Part shown: positions 1 through 5,792 of the stretch, one piece after another
Layout: each line of letters starts with the position of its first letter
How positions within the stretch are numbered: the first letter of the stretch is position 1
Assembly: GCA_036390755.1 (NCBI GenBank)
Contig: DASWBH010000144.1
Coordinates: 1-6,943, forward strand
DNA: 6,943 nucleotides
Source: DASVHS01 sp036390755
GTDB taxonomy: Bacteria > Acidobacteriota > Thermoanaerobaculia > Gp7-AA8
Reading direction: 5' to 3'
Program-made: the position numbers and the translations under genes
Notes under the pieces: model-generated
Told to the model about the DNA's origin: nothing
Database searches by the model: none
Seen by the model: only the letters and a program-made list of their open reading frames with translations

Positions 1-731
1 ACGTCGACGCGCGCGAGCACCGACTCGATGGCGCGAGGCTGCCATTTCTCCCACTTGTCGATGTCGGGGAGCCACAGAATCGATCGTGAAGGCCCGCGAA
101 CGATGAACGCGACGGTCTCCGAATATTCGTCGCGGTGCGGAACGAGGATCGGCGTGACGGTGATGCGATCGTTGAGACGAAACTCGCGATCGGCTTCGAT
201 CGGCTCGATCGTGATGTTGCCGAGGCGCACGAGCTGGTCCCAGGGTCCATTGTGCTGAAGGAAGTCGCGCATGCGCGGCATCGCGTACACCGGCACGCCG
301 TGCGCGCCCATCACTTCGCGCCCGAGTTGCGCGAGTCCGAGGTAGTGGCCGATGTGGGCGTGGGTGAGGAGGATGCCGTCGAGCCTCGGCGACTCGAGCA
401 TCGCCAGCTCCTCGGCGAAATCGGGAGTGGCGTCGATGAGCCACTGCTGATGCGTCGACGGATCGACGATCGCCAGCGAGGCGACGTGACGGCGGAGGCG
501 CGGATCGCGAAATGCGGCGATGCAATCGGGGCGCGTGCAGCCTGCCTGCGGATAGCCGCCGTCCTGCGCGATGCCGAGGACCATGACGTAGGGTGTCATT
601 CTGAGCTGCGCAGACAGCGAAGAATCTGGGCGGCGGAAGACGCGCCACCACCCGGATCCTTCGCCGTCTCCGCGGCTCAGGATGACGGCCGCGATGCACG
701 TCGCGACGACGAACGCTGCGCGCCTGGTCAC
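1..731 (-). CDS. PqqB-like metallo-beta-lactamase-fold hydrolase, partial (C-terminus beyond left edge)
   Basis: From GTG 731 the frame stays open for 243 residues and runs off the left edge. The catalytic domain begins right after Met45 (ATG at 599) with VLGIAQDGGYP, then a Cys pair (CTRPDC), then THAHIGHYLGL. This is the metallo-beta-lactamase metal motif, with His at about 124, 126 and 129, but with Gly where HxHxDH usually has Asp. Further on, VPHRDEYSETV offers another metal His (about 199) and LPDID an acidic ligand. The overall pattern matches PqqB-like hydrolases found in organisms without PQQ synthesis; the substrate is unknown and no other pqq gene is visible. The N-terminus from GTG 731 reads TRR then a hydrophobic run (AAFVVATCIAAVIL), like a signal peptide or anchor, which implies export. 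A palindromic repeat encodes the stretch between it and the enzyme domain. The alternative start, ATG 599, lies in the repeat and would give a cytoplasmic protein. The family is confident; the start is not. Confidence 0.85.
   Translation of the reverse strand, partial: MTRRAAFVVATCIAAVILSRGDGEGSGWWRVFRRPDSSLSAQLRMTPYVMVLGIAQDGGYPQAGCTRPDCIAAFRDPRLRRHVASLAIVDPSTHQQWLIDATPDFAEELAMLESPRLDGILLTHAHIGHYLGLAQLGREVMGAHGVPVYAMPRMRDFLQHNGPWDQLVRLGNITIEPIEADREFRLNDRITVTPILVPHRDEYSETVAFIVRGPSRSILWLPDIDKWEKWQPRAIESVLARVD
595..686. repeat. Imperfect palindromic repeat (about 36-bp arms) inside the PqqB-like gene
   Basis: The arm at 595-630 begins GTCATTCTGAGC. The arm at 651-686, read on the other strand, begins GTCATCCTGAGC. 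Aligned by eye the arms agree at 30 of 36 positions, and most differences are transitions that a G-U pair tolerates. The spacer is 20 bases (631-650). Read in the gene's frame, the element encodes a polar linker containing GEGSGWW and DSSLSAQLRMT. From memory, such translations are typical of scattered bacterial palindromic repeats that often create spurious ORFs; this was not searched. The outer edge at 595 falls two codons before the first strand of the hydrolase fold. Confidence 0.8.
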
Positions 732-737
732 ACAGCG

Positions 738-745
738 AAGTTTAC
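738..745 (-). promoter_or_regulatory. Probable -10 element (TAAACT) for a leaderless PqqB-like transcript
   Basis: Read on the minus strand, GTAAACTT includes TAAACT (744-739), which fits TANNNT. It ends 7 bases before GTG 731, so transcription would start at or next to the start codon. No Shine-Dalgarno sequence is seen before that GTG. The same octamer sits 8 bases before the KAS III gene. No clear -35 box was found. The motif supports GTG 731 as the start. Confidence 0.45.
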
Positions 746-863
746 AGATCACCGTGCGGAGCGTATGGTGGGTCTGCTGGGGAATCCTCTCCGGCGTTCA
801 GGCCCTCTGAGCTAAGTCAGTCTCCCTGGATCGCTTCTCTTAGCAGGCACACAGGGAGTTTCT

Positions 864-1127
864 ATGAAGGTCTACGTCGGCAATCTGTCCGCGGACACCA
901 CACAACCTCAGTTGACCGATCTCGTCACGCCGTTCGGCCACCCCGACTCGGTCACCATCGCAACCGACAAGCACAGCGGCGCATCGCGCGGCTTCGCGTT
1001 CGTCGAATTCGCCAATGACGACGCGGCGCGCGCGGCGATCGCCGGACTCGACGGCAAAGAGGTCAACGGCAAGGCGCTTCGCGTGAACGAGTCGCACCCG
1101 AAACCGGCGCAGCATCGTCTCCCGTAA
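864..1127 (+). CDS. Small single-RRM RNA-binding protein
   Basis: This 87-residue protein is essentially one RNA recognition motif. RNP2 is VYVGNL at residues 3-8 and RNP1 is RGFAFVEF at residues 42-49. Its aromatic residues (Tyr4, Phe44, Phe46) are the ones that stack on RNA bases in this fold. The end, EVNGKALRVNES, is the usual fourth strand. Bacterial RRM proteins of this size bind single-stranded RNA in the cytoplasm and are often cold-induced; the RNA targets here are unknown. It lacks the Gly/Arg-rich tail seen in some cyanobacterial relatives and ends in a short Pro/His-containing tail. The start is supported by AGGGAG at 853-858, five bases before the ATG. It is divergent from the PqqB-like gene and lies 89 bases before the RMD1-like gene, with no strong terminator between, so read-through transcription is possible. 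Confidence 0.93.
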   Translation: MKVYVGNLSADTTQPQLTDLVTPFGHPDSVTIATDKHSGASRGFAFVEFANDDAARAAIAGLDGKEVNGKALRVNESHPKPAQHRLP

Positions 1128-1143
1128 CGGATCAACGATCCAG

Positions 1144-1150
1144 AGGAGGT
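1144..1150 (+). promoter_or_regulatory. Strong Shine-Dalgarno-like AGGAGGT with no matching start codon
   Basis: AGGAGGT is a full match to the anti-Shine-Dalgarno core. It lies 16 bases after the RRM stop and 66 bases before the next start. No ATG, GTG or TTG follows at usable spacing. The only nearby candidate, CTG 1159, opens an Arg-rich frame that looks meaningless. The site may be chance, a ribosome standby site, or a relic. A weak 5-bp hairpin (GGATC-AAC-GATCC, 1129-1141) precedes it. Confidence 0.25.
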
Positions 1151-1216
1151 CTGGCGCGCTGACCCCACGAGGCCGCAGGGCTGCGCCGGTGCAGAGCGTG
1201 CAACGGAGCGGAGGCG

Positions 1217-2323
1217 ATGACCCGTCCCGGCTCCGTCACGATCGAACGCGGCGAGATCCTCGTCTACCGCCTGCTCGACGTCGCCGATCAGGTTGACCTC
1301 GCGCTCGTCGAGTCGTTGCTGCGCGAGCGCCCGGGCTCGTCGCGTCTGCAGTTGCGCCCGCGCGGCGAGGCGTTCGTCGTGAAGAACGCGCCGTTGCTCG
1401 TGCCGCTGGGCCGCGATGACGTCGAGATCGCCGGCCGGCGATTCGCGGCCGAGACATTCGCGCGCGTGTGGGACTACGGCGTCGTGTCGATCAACTTCCG
1501 CATCGCGCTCGATCCGAGCTCGGAGTGGCAGCAGCTCGTCGCGCTCGCCGCCGCGGTCGAAGCCACGCACGTCTTCCACGACATCGCGCGCCGCCGTTCA
1601 GGCGAGCTCGTCGATCGCCTGGCCCCCGCATTTCGAGGAGTCCACGAGTGGGACCAGATCGAGGACTACACGATCTTCTTCCTCGAGCGGATCGCCGGCA
1701 TCGAGCGCGCCTTCGACCTGATCGACCGCGTGGACGTGCCGGCGCTGATCCTCGCCGAGGCGGATGATCCGCTCGCGGAGGCGCAGCGCAAGCCGGTGCT
1801 CGAGTCGACCAGGCAGTACTCGACCGCAGACCTCGCCGTGATCGACTGGAACAGCGCGCTTGTGGTCGAGCCGAGCGGCATCCGCGATGTGCCGGACGTC
1901 ATCGAGATCGCGCTCACGCAGCTGATGGAGTTTCGTTATTACGACGAGTTGCTCGACGACAAGCTCGGGGTCCTCTACCGCGCTGTCGGGCAGCGCCGCA
2001 CCAGTCTCCTGCGCACCGACTACCGCCGGCTGTCGCGCGAGGCGAGCGCGCTGTACATGGAGATCTCCGAGTTCGTCGAGCGCATCGAGAACTCGCTGAA
2101 GTTCGTCGGCGACTTCTATCTGGCCACGATTTTCCGCACGGCTGTCAGCCGCTTCCGGCTGACGGAGTGGGAGGAGAACGTGACCCGAAAGATGGAAGTG
2201 GTCGCCCGCGTCGCTGAGATGCTCAATGCCGAGGTGAATGCGCGGCGCAGCGAGGTGCTGGAGATCGTCGTGGTACTGCTGATCGTGTTCGAGATCGTCT
2301 GGGCCGTGGTCGGATATCGTTGA
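1217..2323 (+). CDS. RMD1/DUF155 (RMND1-type) family protein with C-terminal membrane anchor
   Basis: At 368 residues this matches the RMD1/RMND1 family (DUF155), whose mitochondrial members support organelle translation; bacterial members have no settled role. An N-terminal part (about 11-60) leads into TFARVWDYGVVSINFRI (80-96), the family's conserved Tyr-Gly-Val segment. The most telling stretch is residues 214-251, with ALVVEPSG, DVIEIALTQLMEFRYYD and LLDDKL. A long charged helical region follows (about 255-345), probably coiled, and then one hydrophobic helix at 347-366 (VLEIVVVLLIVFEIVWAVVG) that ends two residues before the C-terminus. This suggests a tail-anchored protein with the bulk in the cytoplasm. 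The start is supported by GGAGG at 1209-1213, close before the ATG. The DDAH gene begins three bases after the stop, so the two are likely co-translated, although no shared pathway is known to me. Confidence 0.85.
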   Translation: MTRPGSVTIERGEILVYRLLDVADQVDLALVESLLRERPGSSRLQLRPRGEAFVVKNAPLLVPLGRDDVEIAGRRFAAETFARVWDYGVVSINFRIALDPSSEWQQLVALAAAVEATHVFHDIARRRSGELVDRLAPAFRGVHEWDQIEDYTIFFLERIAGIERAFDLIDRVDVPALILAEADDPLAEAQRKPVLESTRQYSTADLAVIDWNSALVVEPSGIRDVPDVIEIALTQLMEFRYYDELLDDKLGVLYRAVGQRRTSLLRTDYRRLSREASALYMEISEFVERIENSLKFVGDFYLATIFRTAVSRFRLTEWEENVTRKMEVVARVAEMLNAEVNARRSEVLEIVVVLLIVFEIVWAVVGYR

Positions 2324-2326
2324 GGG

Positions 2327-3088
2327 GTGATCGTCGCACTGACACGCGACGTCAGTCCGCGCATCGCTGAGTGTGAGCTGACGTTTCTCGAACGGCAGCC
2401 GATCGACTACGCGCGCGCCGCGGCGCAGCACGCCGCCTACGAACGCTGCCTCGCGGCGCACGGTTGCAGGGTCGTCCACATCGAGCCCGCGCCGGAGCTG
2501 CCGGACGGCGTGTTCGTCGAGGACGCGGCCGTCGTGCTCGACGAGGTCGCGATCATCACCCGGCCCGGCGCGGAGTCGAGGCGAGCGGAGACCGCGAGCG
2601 TCGCGCGAGCACTCGAGCGCTATCGTCCGCTGCGCCGCATCGCCGCGCCCGCGACGATCGACGGCGGAGACGTTCTCCGCGCCGGCCGCACGCTGTACAC
2701 CGGCCGCTCGGCGCGAACGAATGACGACGGGATCGAACAACTGCGCGCGCTCATCGCTCCGGACGGCTACGAAGTCATCGCCGTCGACTTCCGCGGCTGC
2801 CTGCATCTGAAGAGCGCGGTCACGCAGATCGACGTGCACACGCTCTTGTGCAATCCGAAATGGATCGATCCACTGCCTGGATTCGAGATGATCGCCGTCG
2901 ATCCCGCCGAGCCTTTTGCCGCGAACGCTCTCCGCCTCGACGACTCGATCGTCCTCGCGGCGGAGCACGTCCGCACGCGCGCGATCCTGGAGCGGCGCGG
3001 CTACGCCATCGAGCCGGTTGCCACGAGCGAGTTGCTCAAGGCCGAGGCGGGGGTGACGTGTTGCAGTTTGATGGTCGAGGTGCTGTGA
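2327..3088 (+). CDS. Dimethylarginine dimethylaminohydrolase (DDAH) family protein
   Basis: This 253-residue protein belongs to the amidinotransferase/arginine deiminase superfamily. DDAH enzymes hydrolyse N-omega-methylated arginines to citrulline plus methylamine or dimethylamine, through a covalent cysteine intermediate. Visible landmarks are VEDAAVVLDEVAIITRPG (64-81, substrate-binding acidic pair), IDGGDVL (111-117, with Asp112 in the catalytic acid position as in mammalian DDAH), TGRSARTN (125-132), GCLHLKSAV (157-165, catalytic His160) and GVTCCSL (242-248). Cys245 best fits the nucleophile in the C-x-S-L pattern, and Cys246 beside it is unusual. Length and motif order are normal, so the enzyme looks intact. 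The start is GTG, with GAGGGG overlapping the previous stop. The upstream stop TGA (2321-2323) is in the same frame, one codon before the GTG, so no earlier start is possible. Another guanidine-group hydrolase of the superfamily is the alternative. Confidence 0.88.
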   Translation: MIVALTRDVSPRIAECELTFLERQPIDYARAAAQHAAYERCLAAHGCRVVHIEPAPELPDGVFVEDAAVVLDEVAIITRPGAESRRAETASVARALERYRPLRRIAAPATIDGGDVLRAGRTLYTGRSARTNDDGIEQLRALIAPDGYEVIAVDFRGCLHLKSAVTQIDVHTLLCNPKWIDPLPGFEMIAVDPAEPFAANALRLDDSIVLAAEHVRTRAILERRGYAIEPVATSELLKAEAGVTCCSLMVEVL

Positions 3089-3096
3089 TCGCGCGC

Positions 3097-3114
3097 CGCG
3101 TCATCGCTGACGCG
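3097..3114 (+). terminator. Hairpin just after the DDAH stop, without a T-tract
   Basis: CGCGTCA (3097-3103) and TGACGCG (3108-3114) form a perfect 7-bp stem around a TCGC loop, starting 9 bases after the DDAH stop codon. No T-run follows, so it is not a classic intrinsic terminator. It may protect the mRNA 3' end or mark Rho-dependent ending of the RMD1-DDAH transcript. It also overlaps the stop of a possible minus-strand small ORF. Confidence 0.4.
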
Positions 3115-3187
3115 AGGTTCGCTCCGTGCCGACGAGCGCCGCTGCGAAGATCAAGGCGATTCCGGTGAGACATCCGATCATGAACAT
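3101..3187 (-). CDS. Possible 28-residue hydrophobic small protein
   Basis: On the minus strand, ATG 3187 opens a frame reading MFMIGCLTGIALIFAAALVG and then a short charged tail (TERTSRQR) before TGA at 3103-3101. One hydrophobic helix of about 18 residues followed by a basic tail is the layout of a single-span membrane microprotein. Its codons favour G or C in the third position, like the neighbouring genes. The ribosome site is poor: GAGGA lies about 12 bases upstream. It fills an otherwise gene-free gap between two plus-strand genes. Chance is a real alternative in DNA of this composition. Confidence 0.27.
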   Translation of the reverse strand: MFMIGCLTGIALIFAAALVGTERTSRQR

Positions 3188-3251
3188 GGGGTCCGGGTAT
3201 CCTCAGTCACCGTCACTTGCAGCGGCTATGCCCACTTTCGGAAAGCGCCTC

Positions 3252-3278
3252 TGCAACTCTTTTGGTTCTACGGCGTAA
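3252..3278 (+). promoter_or_regulatory. Possible ECF-type promoter for the DUF4097 gene
   Basis: TGCAAC (3252-3257) and CGTAA (3274-3278) are separated by 16 bases. This resembles the -35 AAC and -10 CGT layout used by many ECF sigma factors. It ends 25 bases before the ATG, leaving room for a short leader with a ribosome site. DUF4097 genes often sit beside sigma/anti-sigma pairs, but none is visible here. The overlapping TAACTT (3276-3281) could instead be a housekeeping -10 box. Confidence 0.25.
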
Positions 3279-3291
3279 CTTATCGACGAGC

Positions 3292-3296
3292 AGGAG
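3292..3296 (+). promoter_or_regulatory. Ribosome binding site that sets the DUF4097 start
   Basis: AGGAG lies 7 bases before ATG 3304. The frame is open further upstream to ATG 3217, but that start has no ribosome site and would add 29 residues in front of an otherwise perfect signal peptide. This site therefore selects ATG 3304. Confidence 0.75.
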
Positions 3297-3303
3297 AGTC
3301 GCG

Positions 3304-4059
3304 ATGAGGAATCGAACACTCGTTCTTTCTTTCGTTTTGTTGATCGCCACGGCCGGTGCGGCCTTCGCGCAGGAGAAGAAGATCCACAAGAGCGTGCCGC
3401 TCGATCCGGGCGGACAGCTTTCGATCGACTCGCACAACGGCAGCATCACCGTGACGACGTGGAACCGGCCGACTGTCGAAATCGACGCGCGGATAGTCGC
3501 CACGGGTGACGCGACCGCGGACGACCTCGCAGCGACGGACGTGAAGATTTCGGGATCCGGAAATCGCGTCAGCGTGGAGACCGACTACGCGTCGCTCGCG
3601 GCGCACTTCTTCGGGATGAATTACTCACAGCCGCCGGTGCACTTCACGATCTCGATGCCGGCGACGGCGTCGCTGCGCATCTCCACTCACGATGCGCGCG
3701 TCGACGTGCGCGGGCTGCACGCCGATCTTCACGTCGACGATCACAACGGGCCGGTGCACGTCGATGCTCACGAAGGGGCCGTCGACATCGAGACGCACAA
3801 CGGCTCGGTCGACGTCGTCTTCGCGCGCTTCAACAAGCAGAGCAGCGTCGAGACGCACAACGGGTCGATCGAGATCCGGATGCCCGCCGCTGCCGGCTTC
3901 CGCATCGACGCCGACGGCCATCGCCTCGGATTCGATTCCGACTTCCCGGTGGTGATGAAAGGCGTCGATCGCGATCACGTCGCCGGCAACATCAACGGCG
4001 GAGGCCCGGCGCTGCGCCTGTCGACGCACAACGGTTCAGTGCGTCTCCACAAGTCGTAG
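3304..4059 (+). CDS. Secreted DUF4097-family beta-strand repeat protein
   Basis: The product is 251 residues. It starts with a clear Sec signal peptide: basic MRNR, a hydrophobic core, and a likely cleavage after AFA at residues 20-22. The mature protein is built of short beta-strand repeats typical of DUF4097, a putative right-handed solenoid with no known enzymatic activity. Recurring turns read HNGS or close variants at residues 44-47, 147-150 (HNGP), 156-159 (HEGA), 165-168, 185-188 and 242-245. A His before the Asn-Gly turn in nearly every copy is a peculiarity of this protein. No catalytic motif, membrane span or sorting signal is visible after the signal peptide, so a periplasmic or surface location is inferred. 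It stands alone on the plus strand and its stop lies 12 bases from the stop of the convergent propeller gene. Its function is unknown; DUF4097 proteins are often loosely called adhesins without evidence. Confidence 0.85.
   Translation: MRNRTLVLSFVLLIATAGAAFAQEKKIHKSVPLDPGGQLSIDSHNGSITVTTWNRPTVEIDARIVATGDATADDLAATDVKISGSGNRVSVETDYASLAAHFFGMNYSQPPVHFTISMPATASLRISTHDARVDVRGLHADLHVDDHNGPVHVDAHEGAVDIETHNGSVDVVFARFNKQSSVETHNGSIEIRMPAAAGFRIDADGHRLGFDSDFPVVMKGVDRDHVAGNINGGGPALRLSTHNGSVRLHKS
3679..3807 (+). repeat. 9-residue (27-bp) coding repeats with a histidine ladder in the DUF4097 protein
   Basis: Residues 126-168 carry His at 129, 147, 156 and 165, all in one 9-residue register (position 138 is skipped), and a second pair at 143 and 152, also nine apart. 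The units read like THDARVDV, DHNGPVHV, AHEGAVDI and THNGSVDV. At DNA level they have diverged (CACAACGGG, CACGAAGGG, CACAACGGC), so this is an old protein repeat rather than a recent duplication. Confidence 0.55.
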
Positions 4060-4071
4060 CGGCGAGGTTCC

Positions 4072-5790
4072 CTAGGGCCGGCGAACTGCGCGCCGCTTCG
4101 GGTTCTGCTCGATGACGAACAGGCTGCCGTTGTTCTGCGTGTAGATGCGGCCGTCGGGGCCGATCGAGGTCGGCGTGTACGCCGCACCGACAGCGAGGTT
4201 CAGGAAGATGCTGCTGTCGAGCGTTCCGCCTTGCGCAATCGCGTAGACGTTGCCGTCCTCGCTGTCGGCGTAAGCAACGCCGCGCGCGTCGACGGCGACC
4301 GCGTTCACGCACCACTCGAAGCCGCGCGGATGGCGCCCGTCGTCGGAGCACTGCTCGACGCCGTTCGAATCACGAGAACAACTGAGCGTGTTCGCGCTCT
4401 GAAACCTCCACTCCGGCGTCAGCGACGCGTCGAGCTGCGTGATGTAGTACGCCTCCGGGTCGTTCGGCGTGTTCTTGTTGCGGTCAGCGGGACACTGTGA
4501 GCCGTCGCAGTAGGAGCCGACCGGATAGTGATTCTCCTTGAGCAGGATCGAATACGTGCCGTCGTGACGGTAGATCGCGGGCGTGAGGTCCCAGCCGAAC
4601 GGATACGCGGCGATGAAGTTGCCGTTCGGGCCGAACATCATCAAATGTCCCTGCGAGTAGTTGTAGCGCGTGTACGAGCCGTAGAGGATCGAGCCGTCGG
4701 GCGTGACGACGGGCGACGCGCTCGAGTCGTCGAGGACGCGACCGGAGCCGGCCAGGTTGTCCGACGGATCGAAGCCCGTGGTCGTGCCCTCTCTGCAGCC
4801 GCCCGGTGTTCCATTCGGCGGAAGCAGGACATTGCATCCGTCGTGGAGGCGATTGCGCATTGAGGCCGACCACTTGGGCGTGAGGTCGGGATTCACCGCG
4901 ATCAAATACGCGTAGCGGCTGTTCTGATGCGCGCGGCTGACTGTGTAGATCGTTCCGTCGGCCGCGACCGCGGGAGCGACGTTGATGCCGGGCCGCTGTG
5001 CTCCGCACGCCGACGGCAGCGCGACGGCATCCGGCGTTGGCGGCCACGGTGGAGCCACCAGGAATGAGGTCGTGCACGGATCGCTTGAACGTGGCGCGTC
5101 CGTCGTCAGCGATGCGAACGTTGCTTTGGTGATCGTGCCGTCCGCGGCGATCTTCACGATCCACGAGCTGACCGGATCGCGGGTCCACGGCGCGGTCGTG
5201 TCCAGCTGAATGGCGTTGTAGTAGATGTTGCCGGCGCTGTCGACGACTGGCGGTCCGCTCATGAAGATCGACGGATCGATCGTTGCGAACGGGTTGAAGC
5301 GTTTCACGAGCGAGCCGTCGCTGCGGCGGAGTTGATCGATTGTGCCGCCGGCCGCCGGTGCCAGGATGAAATCGCCGTTGAGCGCCGGGTGATAGACCGG
5401 CTCCCACGCGGCGCTGCCGAACGGGACGGGCTTCCAGTCCGTCGCGAACGTCCACACTTTCGCGAGCTGTCCACCGTTCCAGCGAAGCCGGACCACGTTC
5501 CACGTTTGCGTCTCGCGCGTCGTCGCGCCGCTGAACGCCCCGCTCTTCTCGACGACGAAGACGTCATCGCCGTCGACCAGCGGAACGGCGTAGTGCGCCA
5601 GGAGGTCGCCTCCTGCCGACTGTTCCATCGCCGCGGTGAACGGATCGAGAACGACGCGGGCCTGGATGCGTTCGAGATGCAGGCCGACTGTCGATGATGC
5701 GTTGTCGTGCTGCGCGTTCGCGCCCCACTGGGGCCAGCTTTGCGCGTAGAGAGATGTCGTGATCAGGACTGACAGGATCGCTGTCCGCAA
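4072..5790 (-). CDS. Secreted PQQ-type beta-propeller repeat protein (TTG start)
   Basis: The product is 572 residues. A short signal peptide (hydrophobic residues 4-15, probable cleavage after LYA at 14-16) is followed by SWPQWGANAQHD, a common opening for exported PQQ-type propellers. Blade-like strands with the D-x-x-G-x-[IV]-Y turn recur: DSAGNIYYN (184), AADGTIYTVS (276), TPDGSILYGS (363), DARGVAYAD (501), EDGNVYAIA (511) and GPDGRIYTQ (544). No dehydrogenase active site was recognised, so a structural or binding role is likelier than PQQ-dependent oxidation. Nine cysteines, including close pairs at 428/433 and 471/481, fit disulfides in an exported protein. It ends in a basic tail, NPKRRAVRRP, of unknown meaning. 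The TTG start is supported by a ribosome site, by the signal peptide beginning there, and by the KAS III stop two bases upstream. The two genes are probably one transcript. Confidence 0.8.
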   Translation of the reverse strand: MRTAILSVLITTSLYAQSWPQWGANAQHDNASSTVGLHLERIQARVVLDPFTAAMEQSAGGDLLAHYAVPLVDGDDVFVVEKSGAFSGATTRETQTWNVVRLRWNGGQLAKVWTFATDWKPVPFGSAAWEPVYHPALNGDFILAPAAGGTIDQLRRSDGSLVKRFNPFATIDPSIFMSGPPVVDSAGNIYYNAIQLDTTAPWTRDPVSSWIVKIAADGTITKATFASLTTDAPRSSDPCTTSFLVAPPWPPTPDAVALPSACGAQRPGINVAPAVAADGTIYTVSRAHQNSRYAYLIAVNPDLTPKWSASMRNRLHDGCNVLLPPNGTPGGCREGTTTGFDPSDNLAGSGRVLDDSSASPVVTPDGSILYGSYTRYNYSQGHLMMFGPNGNFIAAYPFGWDLTPAIYRHDGTYSILLKENHYPVGSYCDGSQCPADRNKNTPNDPEAYYITQLDASLTPEWRFQSANTLSCSRDSNGVEQCSDDGRHPRGFEWCVNAVAVDARGVAYADSEDGNVYAIAQGGTLDSSIFLNLAVGAAYTPTSIGPDGRIYTQNNGSLFVIEQNPKRRAVRRP

Positions 5791-5792
5791 AC

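Noticed and set aside
135..815. Plus-strand frame of 226 residues over the PqqB-like gene
   Set aside because: It is a shadow of the minus-strand hydrolase and runs through the palindrome; its Arg/Ala/Glu-rich translation has no domain signal.
1129..1141. Hairpin GGATC-AAC-GATCC after the RRM gene as a terminator
   Set aside because: A 5-bp stem with a 3-base loop and no T-run is too weak to call.
1598..2968. Long open frame (456 residues) on the minus strand across the RMD1-like and DDAH genes
   Set aside because: It is antisense to two genes with clear family motifs, its translation is Arg/Asp-rich without recognisable domains, and long antisense frames are expected in high-GC coding DNA.
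3217..3303. Upstream ATG 3217 as the start of the DUF4097 gene
   Set aside because: It would bury a standard signal peptide behind 29 residues, and it has no ribosome site, whereas ATG 3304 has AGGAG at good spacing.
4059..4096. Bidirectional terminator between the converging DUF4097 and propeller genes
   Set aside because: Only short or poorly placed pairings (CCCTAGGG, CGGCG with CGCCG) and no T-tract are present, so nothing supports a real terminator.
4484..5503. Second minus-strand frame of 339 residues inside the propeller gene
   Set aside because: It is an out-of-phase, Arg-rich reading of the propeller gene, whose correct frame has a signal peptide and blade motifs.
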